Source: Burkholderiaceae bacterium 16 (lineage in GTDB: Bacteria; Pseudomonadota; Gammaproteobacteria; Burkholderiales; Burkholderiaceae). From it: a stretch of DNA of 64,000 nucleotides. The notes below the pieces were generated by a model. The model did not search any database and was not told the origin of the DNA. It was given only the letters and a program-made list of their open reading frames with translations. The stretch spans positions 80,540 through 144,539 of the forward strand of contig JYOD01000019.1 of the NCBI GenBank assembly GCA_000955785.1, written 5' to 3'. The position numbers and the translations under genes are program-made. Shown in pieces: positions 40,746 to 49,134 of this stretch (position 1 is the stretch's first letter; each line of letters opens with the position of its first letter).

Positions 40746-41197
40746 ACACACGCCGGCCGGGACCGCCCGCGCTTGCCGCCTTGCTGCTGCCACTGCTGTT
40801 GGCAGCCGCCTGCCAGAGCGCGCCGCCGGGGCCGCAGATCACGCCGCTCAATGCCACGATCAAGCTTGGGCGCATCAGCGCGAAGACGCTGGCAGGCCGG
40901 GTCGATATACCGGATGCGGGCACGGTGAACTCCGCGGTAGGCGTTGGTGGCGCGGCCTGGGGCGGCGGCGGCTGGGGCGGCGGCAGCGTTGGTTTTTCCA
41001 TCGACCTGAACCAGTTGCTCAACCCGCCGCCGCGGCCGCAGATGGACCTGTACCAATACGTGGTGGTGGCCCTCGATGGCAGCCGCATCACCGTCAATGG
41101 TCCGGCGGCGCCTGGCTTGGAGCCGGGGGCCTGCGTACGGATGGTCTATCCCGATGGCGCTCTCGAGCCGCGGCTTGCGCCTTCGCGCGAATGCTGA
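40742..41197 (+). CDS. Small glycine-rich lipoprotein, unknown function
   Basis: A 151-residue protein with an N-terminal hydrophobic signal and a lipobox LAAAC, so it should be lipidated on that cysteine. A glycine/tryptophan-rich patch (GGAAWGGGGWGGGS) sits mid-protein, followed by 'QMDLYQYVVVALDGSRITVNG'. I recognise no characterised family. The last part resembles the small beta-domain of SlyB/Pcp-like outer-membrane lipoproteins, but that is weak. It overlaps the MarR gene by 4 nt (ATGA). Confidence 0.75.
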   Translation: MNTRRPGPPALAALLLPLLLAAACQSAPPGPQITPLNATIKLGRISAKTLAGRVDIPDAGTVNSAVGVGGAAWGGGGWGGGSVGFSIDLNQLLNPPPRPQMDLYQYVVVALDGSRITVNGPAAPGLEPGACVRMVYPDGALEPRLAPSREC

Positions 41198-41211
41198 CGA
41201 ATCCCCGCGCC

Positions 41212-41243
41212 AAATAAAAAACGGCCTCCGCGCGGGAGGCCGT
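41212..41243 (-). terminator. Rho-independent terminator of fadD
   Basis: ACGGCCTCC at 41221-41229 pairs with GGAGGCCGT at 41235-41243, followed on the minus strand by TTTTTATTT. It lies 23 nt after the fadD stop and between two convergent genes. Confidence 0.88.
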
Positions 41244-41266
41244 TCTACCGTCGCTGGCGCCCTGGC

Positions 41267-42949
41267 TCAGGCAGCCTTGCGGGCATCGCGCAATTCGCGG
41301 CGCAGGATCTTGCCGACGTTGGTCTTGGGCAACTCGCCGCGGAACTCCACGTACTTGGGCCGCTTGTAACCGGTCAGGCGTTCCTTGCAGAAGGCAATCA
41401 GTTCGGCCTCGGTCAGCCCGGGGTCCTTCTTGACCACGAACAGCTTGACCACCTCGCCCGAATGCTCGTCGGGTACCCCCACCGCCGCCACCTCGAGCAC
41501 GCCGGGGCATTCCGCAACCACGCCTTCGATTTCGTTCGGATACACGTTGAACCCGGACACCAGGATCATGTCTTTCTTGCGATCGACGATCTTGGTATAA
41601 CCGCGCGCGTCCATCACCCCGATATCGCCGGTCTTGAAGAAGCCGTCGGGCGTCATGACCTTGGCGGTCTCGTCCGGGCGGTTCCAGTAACCGGCCATCA
41701 CCTGCGGGCCGCGAATGCAGATCTCGCCGGGCTGGCCAAGCGGCACGTCGCGGCCGTCGTCGTCGCGGATGGCGATATCGGTCGAGGGAATCGGCAGGCC
41801 GATGGTGCCGGAAAAAGCGTCGGTATCCGTGGGGTTGCAGGTGGCCGACGGCGAGGTTTCCGACAGGCCATAGCCCTCGATGATCGGACAGCCGGTCCTG
41901 GCCAGCCATTTCTTCGCCACCGCTTCCTGCACGGCCATGCCCCCGCCGTTGGCCACGCGCAGGCCGGAGAAGTCGACCTTTTCGATCTCCGGGTTGTTGA
42001 TGAGCGCGTTGTACAGGGTGTTGACCGCCGGGAACATATTGAACTTGTACTTCTGCAGCTCCTTGATAAAGCCGGGGATGTCGCGCGGATTGGGGATCAG
42101 CACGCTCAGGCCGCCGCTGCGCATGCCGAGCAGGCAGCAGACCGTCAGCGCGAAGATGTGATACAGCGGCAGCGCGGTGATGGTGATCACCTGGTCGATC
42201 GGCGCGCCCTTGGCCAGCGCAGGCTGCATCCAGGCTTCGGACTGCAGCACGTTGGAGACGATGTTCCGGTGCAGCAGTACCGCGCCCTTCGACACGCCGG
42301 TGGTGCCGCCCGTGTACTGCAGGAAGGCGATGTCATCTGGCCCCGTATTGGCAGGCTGCAGCTGCATGCCGCGGCCCTCCTCCAGCACGGCATTGAAGCG
42401 CACGCAGTTCGGAAGCTCCCACTCCGGCACCATCTTCTTGACGTTGCGCACCAAGAAATTGACGATCGCCCCCTTGAGCCCGCCCAGCAAGTCGCCCATG
42501 CTGGCCACCACCACATGCTTGACCGGCGTGGCGGACAGCACTTGCTGCAGCGTGGTGGCGAAGTTCTCCAGGATGACGATGGCCTCGGCGCCGCTGTCCT
42601 TGAGCTGGTGCTCCAGCTCGCGCGGCGTGTAGAGCGGATTGACGTTGACCACGACGAAGCCTGCGCGCAGCACGGCGGCCAGCACCACCGGATACTGCAA
42701 CACATTGGGCATCATGATGGCCACGCGCGCGCCGGGCTTGAGCCCGCGCGACTGCAGCCATGCGGCGAACTGCCGGGAGAGGCGGTCGAGCTCGCCGTAG
42801 GTAATCGACTTGTCCATACAGACAAAGGCGCGGCGATCGGCGTAGGTGCGGAAGGATGCTTCAAGCAACTCGGCCAGCGAGCGAAACTGGCTGCTATCGA
42901 TCTCGGCGGGTACGCCGGCCGGGTAATGCTTCAGCCACAGTCTTTCCAT
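41267..42949 (-). CDS. fadD: Long-chain acyl-CoA synthetase FadD
   Basis: FadD activates free fatty acids to acyl-CoA with ATP for beta-oxidation or lipid synthesis. The 560-residue AMP-forming ligase has the P-loop 'LQYTGGTTGVSKGAVLLH', the A5-type 'IEGYGLSETSPSATCNP', 'GWF'-type 'DGFFKTGDIGVMD' and 'NVYPNEIEGVV', and the C-terminal catalytic lysine in 'LPKTNVGKILRRELR'. The start 'MERLWLKHYPAGVPAEID' is typical of the FadD group. A TetR gene lies 176 nt upstream in the same direction, and a GAAT-GATC-GTTC element lies 20 nt before the start. Confidence 0.93.
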   Translation of the reverse strand: MERLWLKHYPAGVPAEIDSSQFRSLAELLEASFRTYADRRAFVCMDKSITYGELDRLSRQFAAWLQSRGLKPGARVAIMMPNVLQYPVVLAAVLRAGFVVVNVNPLYTPRELEHQLKDSGAEAIVILENFATTLQQVLSATPVKHVVVASMGDLLGGLKGAIVNFLVRNVKKMVPEWELPNCVRFNAVLEEGRGMQLQPANTGPDDIAFLQYTGGTTGVSKGAVLLHRNIVSNVLQSEAWMQPALAKGAPIDQVITITALPLYHIFALTVCCLLGMRSGGLSVLIPNPRDIPGFIKELQKYKFNMFPAVNTLYNALINNPEIEKVDFSGLRVANGGGMAVQEAVAKKWLARTGCPIIEGYGLSETSPSATCNPTDTDAFSGTIGLPIPSTDIAIRDDDGRDVPLGQPGEICIRGPQVMAGYWNRPDETAKVMTPDGFFKTGDIGVMDARGYTKIVDRKKDMILVSGFNVYPNEIEGVVAECPGVLEVAAVGVPDEHSGEVVKLFVVKKDPGLTEAELIAFCKERLTGYKRPKYVEFRGELPKTNVGKILRRELRDARKAA

Positions 42950-42968
42950 GCGCCGTCTCCTGATTTCT

Positions 42969-42980
42969 GAATGATCGTTC
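42969..42980. promoter_or_regulatory. Candidate operator upstream of fadD
   Basis: GAATGATCGTTC is a 12-bp palindrome with one mismatched pair, 20 nt before the fadD ATG. TetR-type repressors of fatty-acid degradation genes use palindromes of this kind in betaproteobacteria, so a fatty-acid-responsive repressor is a reasonable guess. Which regulator binds is unknown. Confidence 0.45.
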
Positions 42981-43125
42981 GATTTTCGACAGATGCTAAA
43001 CGTGCGTCCCGCTTAAGACAACACGTTAGATGAAGTCCTCTGGATGCCGCACACCTTCTGACGTGAAGTTTAGTGCACAGTTCAATGTGGATTCGGGAAT
43101 TCCCCTAGCTCCGTGGCGGCGACCG

Positions 43126-43812
43126 TCAGGCGTGCACCGGCAGCACCATCTTCATCATATTGGTAGCCAGTTCCCGCGCCAGCGCTTCCGCTTCCATGCG
43201 TCCGGGCTCGTGCCAGGTGTACATAAAGCCAACGACGCTGCCGATTGCATGCGCGGCGACACGTGCGTCGCCATAGCTGAATACGCCGGTACGCTTGCCT
43301 TCCTCCAGCAAGGCATAGAGGTCGCGGTAAAAGGCGCGCGCCATATTGCCCAGCCAGGCCACCGTTTCCGGCCGCAGGTACTGGTTATCGCGAAAGCTCA
43401 GCGTGGCCGGCACATAGCAGGCGATGCAGCGGCGCGCCATTTCCAGCAGGCAGGCCTGCAGCCGCTCGCGCACCGGCAGCGCGGGATCTGCGGTCTCGCG
43501 GATAACCGGCAGGCAGGTCTGGGCCGACTCCCGGCACAGGATGTCGAAGATCTCGTATTTGTCCGTGAAGTAGTAATAGACCGCGGGCTTGGTGACACCC
43601 AGTGCGCTGCACAGGTCGTTCATCGTCATGCCGGGATAGCCCTTGGTATGGAAGAGCTGTGCGGCGGTATCGAGGATCTGGCGGCGGCGGGCTTCCTGCC
43701 GCTCGGTGATATGCGAGCGGGCGGGAGCAGTATCCAGCGCGATCTCCGGTGTCATTTCCGGCTCGGCCTCGCTGGACTTGATGGCGGGAGCGGTTTTCTG
43801 TGCAGTCGGCAT
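43126..43812 (-). CDS. TetR-family transcriptional regulator
   Basis: A 228-residue TetR protein. A disordered start (residues 1-45) precedes the helix-turn-helix: 'RRRQILDTAAQLFHTKGYPGMTMNDLCSALGVTKPAVYYYFTDKYEIFDILCR'. The C-terminal part is the all-helical ligand-binding and dimer domain. The ATG at 43812 is chosen; an in-frame ATG about 20 codons later would still keep the DNA-binding domain. It is divergent from the acyl-CoA synthetase at 44021, with two matching operators between them, and lies upstream of fadD. It probably represses the divergent operon and responds to an acyl-CoA or acid; inference. Confidence 0.9.
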   Translation of the reverse strand: MPTAQKTAPAIKSSEAEPEMTPEIALDTAPARSHITERQEARRRQILDTAAQLFHTKGYPGMTMNDLCSALGVTKPAVYYYFTDKYEIFDILCRESAQTCLPVIRETADPALPVRERLQACLLEMARRCIACYVPATLSFRDNQYLRPETVAWLGNMARAFYRDLYALLEEGKRTGVFSYGDARVAAHAIGSVVGFMYTWHEPGRMEAEALARELATNMMKMVLPVHA

Positions 43813-43937
43813 GACGCGATTCTCGCATGGCGCCGGGCCCGGGAAGGCCTGGCGGTCCTCGTGGACATGTTCCGCTCGCCACCTCGCCACGGCCTGGGAT
43901 CCCGACTTGACGCATGGCGGCGATGTCAATAGGATCA

Positions 43938-43969
43938 TACCCAAGGGTACATAAATATACCAAAGAGTA
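43938..43969. promoter_or_regulatory. Tandem 12-bp operators, probable TetR sites
   Basis: TACCCAAGGGTA at 43938-43949 is a perfect palindrome. TACCAAAGAGTA at 43958-43969 repeats it with two changes, exactly 20 bp (two helical turns) downstream. They lie between the divergent TetR gene and the acyl-CoA synthetase start at 44021. This is the arrangement expected for cooperative binding of two TetR dimers. Confidence 0.65.
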
Positions 43970-44020
43970 AATTTCGCCAGCCTATCGGCTTGGCGGCCCA
44001 CCAGCAAGGAGACACCGCCG

Positions 44021-45751
44021 ATGGACGAGACCGCCTACCTGGCAGACCTGCACGCACGCTGGCAGCGCGCGTGGCCCGAGCTCACCCCGCGCTCGCCGCA
44101 ATATCCGCTGGGGCGCCAGCCGCTCACGGAGATGCTGCGGCACTGGGGCCGCGCCCGCCCCGACTGCCCGGCGGTGATCTTCTACGGCCACGAAACCAGC
44201 TATGCCCAGCTCGATGCGCAAAGCGACCGCTGTGCCGCACTGCTGGCGGCGCACGGCATCGGCGCCGGCGACCGGGTAGCGGTGCTGATGCCCAATTGCC
44301 CGCAGTTCCACATTGCCTTCTTCGGCATCCTCAAGCTGGGCGCAGTCTACGTGCCGGTCAGCCCGCTATCGCAGCGCGCCGAGTTGCAGCACGCGTTGAA
44401 CGACAGCACGCCGCGTGCCCTGATCGCACTCGACCAGCTGGTGCCGCTGGTGCGCGAAACGCGCGCCGCGCTCGGCGCACAGGATCCGCTCTCGCTGCTG
44501 TTCGTGACCAGTTTCGCCGACATGGTCCCTGCCGTGCCCACGCTGGCGCTGCCGCCCATGGTGCAGGCGCCACGCTACCAATGCGAAGCGGACGACCACG
44601 CCATCGACCTGCTGCAGGCCATGGCCGCGTGCACGCACGCGGCGCCCACGGCGGCGCCATCGCTCGACGCGGTGGCCGCGCTTAACTATACCGGCGGCAC
44701 CACCGGGCTGCCCAAGGGCTGCATCCATACGCAAGGCGACATGGTCGACATGGCAGCCGCGTTCGGCGCCGTCTCACTGGACATCACCGACGACAGCGTC
44801 ATGCTGGGCTTCTTCCCCGAGTTCTGGATCGCCGGCGAAAACCTCTGCCTGATCTTCCCCGCCTTCTTCGGCATCCCGCTGGTGCTGCTGGCGCGCTGGG
44901 ATCCCGAGACCTTCATGGCGGCAGTCCAGCGCTACCGCGTCACCAATGCCTCGATGCTGGTGGACAACGCGGTCGAGGTCATGGAGCATCCGCGCGCGGC
45001 GCAATACCAGTTGCGCTCGCTGCGCCATGTCGGCGTATCGTCCTTCGTCAAGAAGCTCAACCTGCCCTACCGCCGCGCCTGGCAGGCGCTGACCGGCTCG
45101 GTCATCGCCGAGACCGCCTGGGGCATGACCGAGACACAGACCTGCAATACCTTTACCTGCGGCATGCAGGACGACGACCTGGACCTGCGCGCCCAGCCCA
45201 TCTTTGTCGGGCTGCCCGTCCCCGGCACCGAGTTCAAGATCTGCGATTTCGAAAGCGGCGAACTGCTGCCGCCGGGCGCCGAAGGCGAACTGTGCGTGCG
45301 CACGCCGACCCTGCTCAAGGGCTATTGGAACAAACCCGACGCCACGCGCGAATCGCTGCTCAATGGCTGGTTCCACACCGGCGACATCGGCTCGATCGAC
45401 GAGCATGGTTATCTCCATTACCTGGGCCGGCGCAAGGAGATGCTCAAGGTCAATGGCATGAGCGTCTTTCCTGCCGAGATCGAGGCGCTGCTGGGCCAGC
45501 ATCCGGCCATTCTCGGTTCGGCGGTGGTGGGGCGCGCCGATGAAGACCGTGGCCAGTTGCCCGTGGCCTTTGTCATGCTCAAGCCCGAAGCCGTCGGCAC
45601 CGTCGACAACACGACGCTGGTGCAGTGGTGCCGCGCCAACATGGCGGTGTACAAGGTGCCGCTGGTGCATATCGTCGACGCCCTGCCACTCACCGCGACG
45701 GGCAAGGTGCGCAAGCAGGACCTGGCGCCGCTAGCCGGGCAGGTTGGATGA
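44021..45751 (+). CDS. AMP-forming acyl-CoA synthetase, substrate unknown
   Basis: A 576-residue ANL-family ligase, distinct from the nearby FadD. It has the P-loop 'LNYTGGTTGLPKGCIHTQGD', 'AWGMTETQTCNTFTCG', 'NGWFHTGDIGSIDEHGYLHYLGRRKEMLKVNG' and the C-terminal catalytic lysine in 'LPLTATGKVRKQDL'. AAGGAG lies 9 nt before the ATG. It heads a likely operon with the fused carboxylase (48-nt gap) and a binding protein, so its acyl-CoA product is probably the carboxylase substrate. Family features do not settle chain length. Confidence 0.88.
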   Translation: MDETAYLADLHARWQRAWPELTPRSPQYPLGRQPLTEMLRHWGRARPDCPAVIFYGHETSYAQLDAQSDRCAALLAAHGIGAGDRVAVLMPNCPQFHIAFFGILKLGAVYVPVSPLSQRAELQHALNDSTPRALIALDQLVPLVRETRAALGAQDPLSLLFVTSFADMVPAVPTLALPPMVQAPRYQCEADDHAIDLLQAMAACTHAAPTAAPSLDAVAALNYTGGTTGLPKGCIHTQGDMVDMAAAFGAVSLDITDDSVMLGFFPEFWIAGENLCLIFPAFFGIPLVLLARWDPETFMAAVQRYRVTNASMLVDNAVEVMEHPRAAQYQLRSLRHVGVSSFVKKLNLPYRRAWQALTGSVIAETAWGMTETQTCNTFTCGMQDDDLDLRAQPIFVGLPVPGTEFKICDFESGELLPPGAEGELCVRTPTLLKGYWNKPDATRESLLNGWFHTGDIGSIDEHGYLHYLGRRKEMLKVNGMSVFPAEIEALLGQHPAILGSAVVGRADEDRGQLPVAFVMLKPEAVGTVDNTTLVQWCRANMAVYKVPLVHIVDALPLTATGKVRKQDLAPLAGQVG

Positions 45752-45799
45752 GCCGTCCATGGTCGTTCCTTATTCAGCGCTGTCCAACTCCTTCGCATC

Positions 45800-48700
45800 A
45801 TGACGTTTCGCAAGCTACTGATCGCCAATCGCGGTGAAATCGCCATCCGCATCGCACGCGCCGCCGCGGGCGCGGGGCTGGAGAGCGTCGCCCTGTACAG
45901 CGAGGACGACCGCGACGCCCTCCACGTGCGCAAGGCCGACGGCGCCGTTGCGCTGCCCGGCACCGGTCCGCGCGCCTATCTCGATATCGCGCAAGTGGTG
46001 GCCGCGGCCACCCGCAGCGGCTGCGACCTGGTCCACCCCGGCTACGGCTTTCTGTCCGAGAACGCGGAATTCGCCCAGGCCTGCCTGGATGCCGGCCTCA
46101 CCTTCGTGGGCCCCGCCCCCGATGTGCTGCGCCTGTTCGGCGACAAGGCACGGGCGCGCGCGTTGGCGCGCGAGTGCAATGTGCCCGTGGTGCCGGGTTC
46201 CACCGGCCCAACCACGCTGGCAGCCGCGCACGCGTTCTTCGCGTCGCTGCAAGCGCCAGGCGCCGATGGCGGCATGATGATCAAGGCGCTGGCCGGCGGC
46301 GGTGGCCGCGGCATGCGCGCGGTGCACGCCGCGGCGGACATCGACGAGGCTTATGCCCGCTGCGTGTCCGAAGCCACGGCCGCGTTCGGCAACGGCGCCG
46401 TCTATGTCGAGCGCATCGTGCGCGCGCCCCGCCATATCGAGATCCAGGTGGTGGCGGATGCCGCCGGCGGCGTGATCGCACTGGGCGAGCGCGAATGCAG
46501 CCTGCAGCGGCGCCACCAGAAGCTGGTAGAGATGGCGCCCAGCCCGTCGCTGGACGATGCCATGCGCGCGCGGCTGGCGCAGGCCGCGGTGACGCTGGCG
46601 CGCGCCAGCGCTTATCGTGGCATCGGCACGTTTGAATTCCTGGTGGGCGCGGACGGCGGGTTCTGGTTCATGGAGGCCAACCCGCGCCTGCAGGTGGAGC
46701 ACACCGTCACCGAGGTGGTGACGGGCGTGGACCTAGTCCAAACGCAGCTGGCCATCGCCGCCGGGAAGACGCTGGCCCAGCTTGGACTGGCGCAGCCGCC
46801 CGCGCCACGCGGCATCGCGGTGCAGTTGCGCATCAACGCCGAGCACCTCGACGCACAGGGCCAGTTGCGCCCCGCCAGCGGCCGCATCGACGTCTACGAA
46901 CCGCCCAGCGGCCCCGGCGTGCGCGTGGATGGGGCCGGCCATGCGGGCATGACGGTCAACCCGCGCTTCGACTCGCTGCTGGCCAAGCTTATCGTGCATG
47001 AGCCCGGCGGCGACTACCAGCGCGCGCTGTCCCACGCCTATCGCGCCCTGTGCGAATTCCGCATCGAAGGCATCGACACCAACCGCAGGCTGCTGCAGGA
47101 CCTGCTGCTGCGCGAGGATGTGCGGCGCAATGACGTCCACACCCAATACCTTGATGCCGCGCTACCGGCGATGGCCGCACAGTCGCGGGACGGCAACCAG
47201 CCCCATCCGGCGCTGCACGCGACAGGCGCAATCGCGAACGTCCAGGCGTCGGGCTCCGCGCAACTGGACGACCTGCCGGACGATGCCGAACTCGTCACCG
47301 CGCCCATGGACGGCGCGCTGGCCGCGGTGCAGGTGCGCCCCGGCGACATCGTGCTGCGCGGGCAATCGCTCGCCATCATCGAAGCCATGAAGATGGAACA
47401 TCCACTGGAAGCGCCGGTGGCGGGAGAAGTCCTGCGCGTGCTGGCCGCGGCCGGCGATGTGCTGCGCGCCGGCGCGCCGGTGATTGTGCTGTCTGCGCAC
47501 GACGGCCGCCACCATGCGATGGATACGGGCGCCACCGTGGACCCCGCCCATATCCGCGCCGACCTGCGCGACGCCCTGGCGCGCCAGGCACTCACGCAGG
47601 ACGCGGCGCGCGCGCAGGCCGTGGACAAGCGCCATCGCCAGGGCGGACGCACCGCGCGGGAAAACATCGCGCAACTGTGCGACGCCAACTCATTCATCGA
47701 ATACGGCGCGCTCGCCATCGCCGCCCAGCGCCAGCGCCGCAGCGCCGAAGACCTGGAACGCGCAACGCCGGCCGACGGCATCGTCACCGGCGTCGGCACC
47801 GTCAATGCCGGAAGTTTCCCCGCAGCCGACGCGCGCTGCATGGTGCTGGCCTACGACTACACGGTGCTGGCCGGCACGCAGGGCTTCTATGGCCACAAGA
47901 AGCTGGACCGCATGCTGGCGCTGGCGCGCCAGTGGCGCCTGCCGGTGGTGCTGTTCGCCGAGGGCGGCGGCGGCCGGCCCGGCGATACCGACATGCCCGT
48001 GGTGGCCGGACTGGACTGCACGTCATTCATCCAGTTCGCGCGGCTATCCGGACAAGTGCCGCTGGTGGGCATCGTCTCCGGCCGATGCTTTGCAGGGAAT
48101 GCCGCGCTGCTGGGCTGCGCCGACGTCATCATTGCCACCCGCAGCGCCACCATCGGCATGGGCGGCCCAGCCATGATCGAAGGCGGCGGCCTGGGCGTAT
48201 TCGTGCCCGAGGAAGTTGGCCCGGTGAGCGTGCAAGCGCCCAACGGCGTGATCGACGTCCTGGTCGACGACGAAACCGCCGCCGTGGACGCGGCACGCCG
48301 CTACCTCTCCTACTTCCAGGGCGACCTGCCCGACTGGCAGGCGGGCGACGCACGCGCGCTGCGCCACCTGATCCCGGAGAACCGGCTGCGCAGCTACGAT
48401 ATGCGCAGCGTGCTCGCCGCGCTCGCCGATCACGATTCCGTGCTGGAGTTGCGCGCCGCCTTCGGCGCCGGCATCATCACCGCGCTGATCCGCATCGAGG
48501 GGCGCGCTTTCGGCTGCATCGCCAACAACCCCCGCCACCTGGGGGGTGCCATCGATGCCGCGGCCGCCGACAAAGCCGCGCGCTTCATGCAGTTGTGCGA
48601 TGCGCATGGATTGCCCATCGTCTCGCTGTGCGACACGCCCGGCTTCATGGTGGGACCGGAGGCCGAGAAGACCGCCACGGTGCGCCACGTCTCGCGGCTC

Positions 48701-49111
48701 TTCGTCACCGCCGGTGCGCTACGCGTGCCCTTCTTCACCGTGGTGCTGCGCAAGGGCTATGGCCTGGGCGCGCAGGCCATGGCCGGCGGCAGTTTCTCCG
48801 CACCCTTCTTCACCGCGGCGTGGCCCAGCGGCGAATTCGGCGCGATGGGCATCGAGGGATCGATCCGGCTGGGCTTTCGCAAGGAACTGGAAGCCGTGGC
48901 CGACCCGGCCGAACGCGAAGCGCTGTTTGCGCGTATGGTGGAAGCGGCCTACCAGCGCGGGCGCGCCCTTAATATGGCGAGTCACCTGGAGATCGATGCG
49001 GTCATCGACCCCGCCGACACCCGCCACTGGCTGCTGCGCGGGCTGGCCTCGGTACCGCCGCTGGACGAAGCGCGCCGCGCCGAATCGCGCCGTTTCATCG
49101 ACACGTGGTAA
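45800..49111 (+). CDS. Single-chain acyl-CoA carboxylase (BC-BCCP-CT fusion)
   Basis: One 1103-residue polypeptide carries all three activities of a biotin-dependent acyl-CoA carboxylase. The biotin carboxylase is at about residues 1-450: 'LVHPGYGFLSENAEFA', 'ALAGGGGRGMRAV', 'ECSLQRRHQKLVEMAPSP' and 'FMEANPRLQVEHTVTE'. A biotin carrier domain at about 490-565 has the EAMKMEH motif with the biotinylated lysine at 531. A carboxyltransferase at about 580-1103 has both N and C halves: 'GCADVIIATRSATIGMGGPAMI', 'LVSLCDTPGFM'-like 'IVSLCDTPGFMVGPEAEK' and 'RKGYGLGAQAMAGGSF'. Most bacterial enzymes split these over two to four subunits; single-chain forms are known from long-chain and propionyl-type acyl-CoA carboxylases. 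Substrate not deducible. Confidence 0.92.
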   Translation: MTFRKLLIANRGEIAIRIARAAAGAGLESVALYSEDDRDALHVRKADGAVALPGTGPRAYLDIAQVVAAATRSGCDLVHPGYGFLSENAEFAQACLDAGLTFVGPAPDVLRLFGDKARARALARECNVPVVPGSTGPTTLAAAHAFFASLQAPGADGGMMIKALAGGGGRGMRAVHAAADIDEAYARCVSEATAAFGNGAVYVERIVRAPRHIEIQVVADAAGGVIALGERECSLQRRHQKLVEMAPSPSLDDAMRARLAQAAVTLARASAYRGIGTFEFLVGADGGFWFMEANPRLQVEHTVTEVVTGVDLVQTQLAIAAGKTLAQLGLAQPPAPRGIAVQLRINAEHLDAQGQLRPASGRIDVYEPPSGPGVRVDGAGHAGMTVNPRFDSLLAKLIVHEPGGDYQRALSHAYRALCEFRIEGIDTNRRLLQDLLLREDVRRNDVHTQYLDAALPAMAAQSRDGNQPHPALHATGAIANVQASGSAQLDDLPDDAELVTAPMDGALAAVQVRPGDIVLRGQSLAIIEAMKMEHPLEAPVAGEVLRVLAAAGDVLRAGAPVIVLSAHDGRHHAMDTGATVDPAHIRADLRDALARQALTQDAARAQAVDKRHRQGGRTARENIAQLCDANSFIEYGALAIAAQRQRRSAEDLERATPADGIVTGVGTVNAGSFPAADARCMVLAYDYTVLAGTQGFYGHKKLDRMLALARQWRLPVVLFAEGGGGRPGDTDMPVVAGLDCTSFIQFARLSGQVPLVGIVSGRCFAGNAALLGCADVIIATRSATIGMGGPAMIEGGGLGVFVPEEVGPVSVQAPNGVIDVLVDDETAAVDAARRYLSYFQGDLPDWQAGDARALRHLIPENRLRSYDMRSVLAALADHDSVLELRAAFGAGIITALIRIEGRAFGCIANNPRHLGGAIDAAAADKAARFMQLCDAHGLPIVSLCDTPGFMVGPEAEKTATVRHVSRLFVTAGALRVPFFTVVLRKGYGLGAQAMAGGSFSAPFFTAAWPSGEFGAMGIEGSIRLGFRKELEAVADPAEREALFARMVEAAYQRGRALNMASHLEIDAVIDPADTRHWLLRGLASVPPLDEARRAESRRFIDTW

Positions 49112-49134
49112 TGCCAACAGGAGAGAGACAAGCC

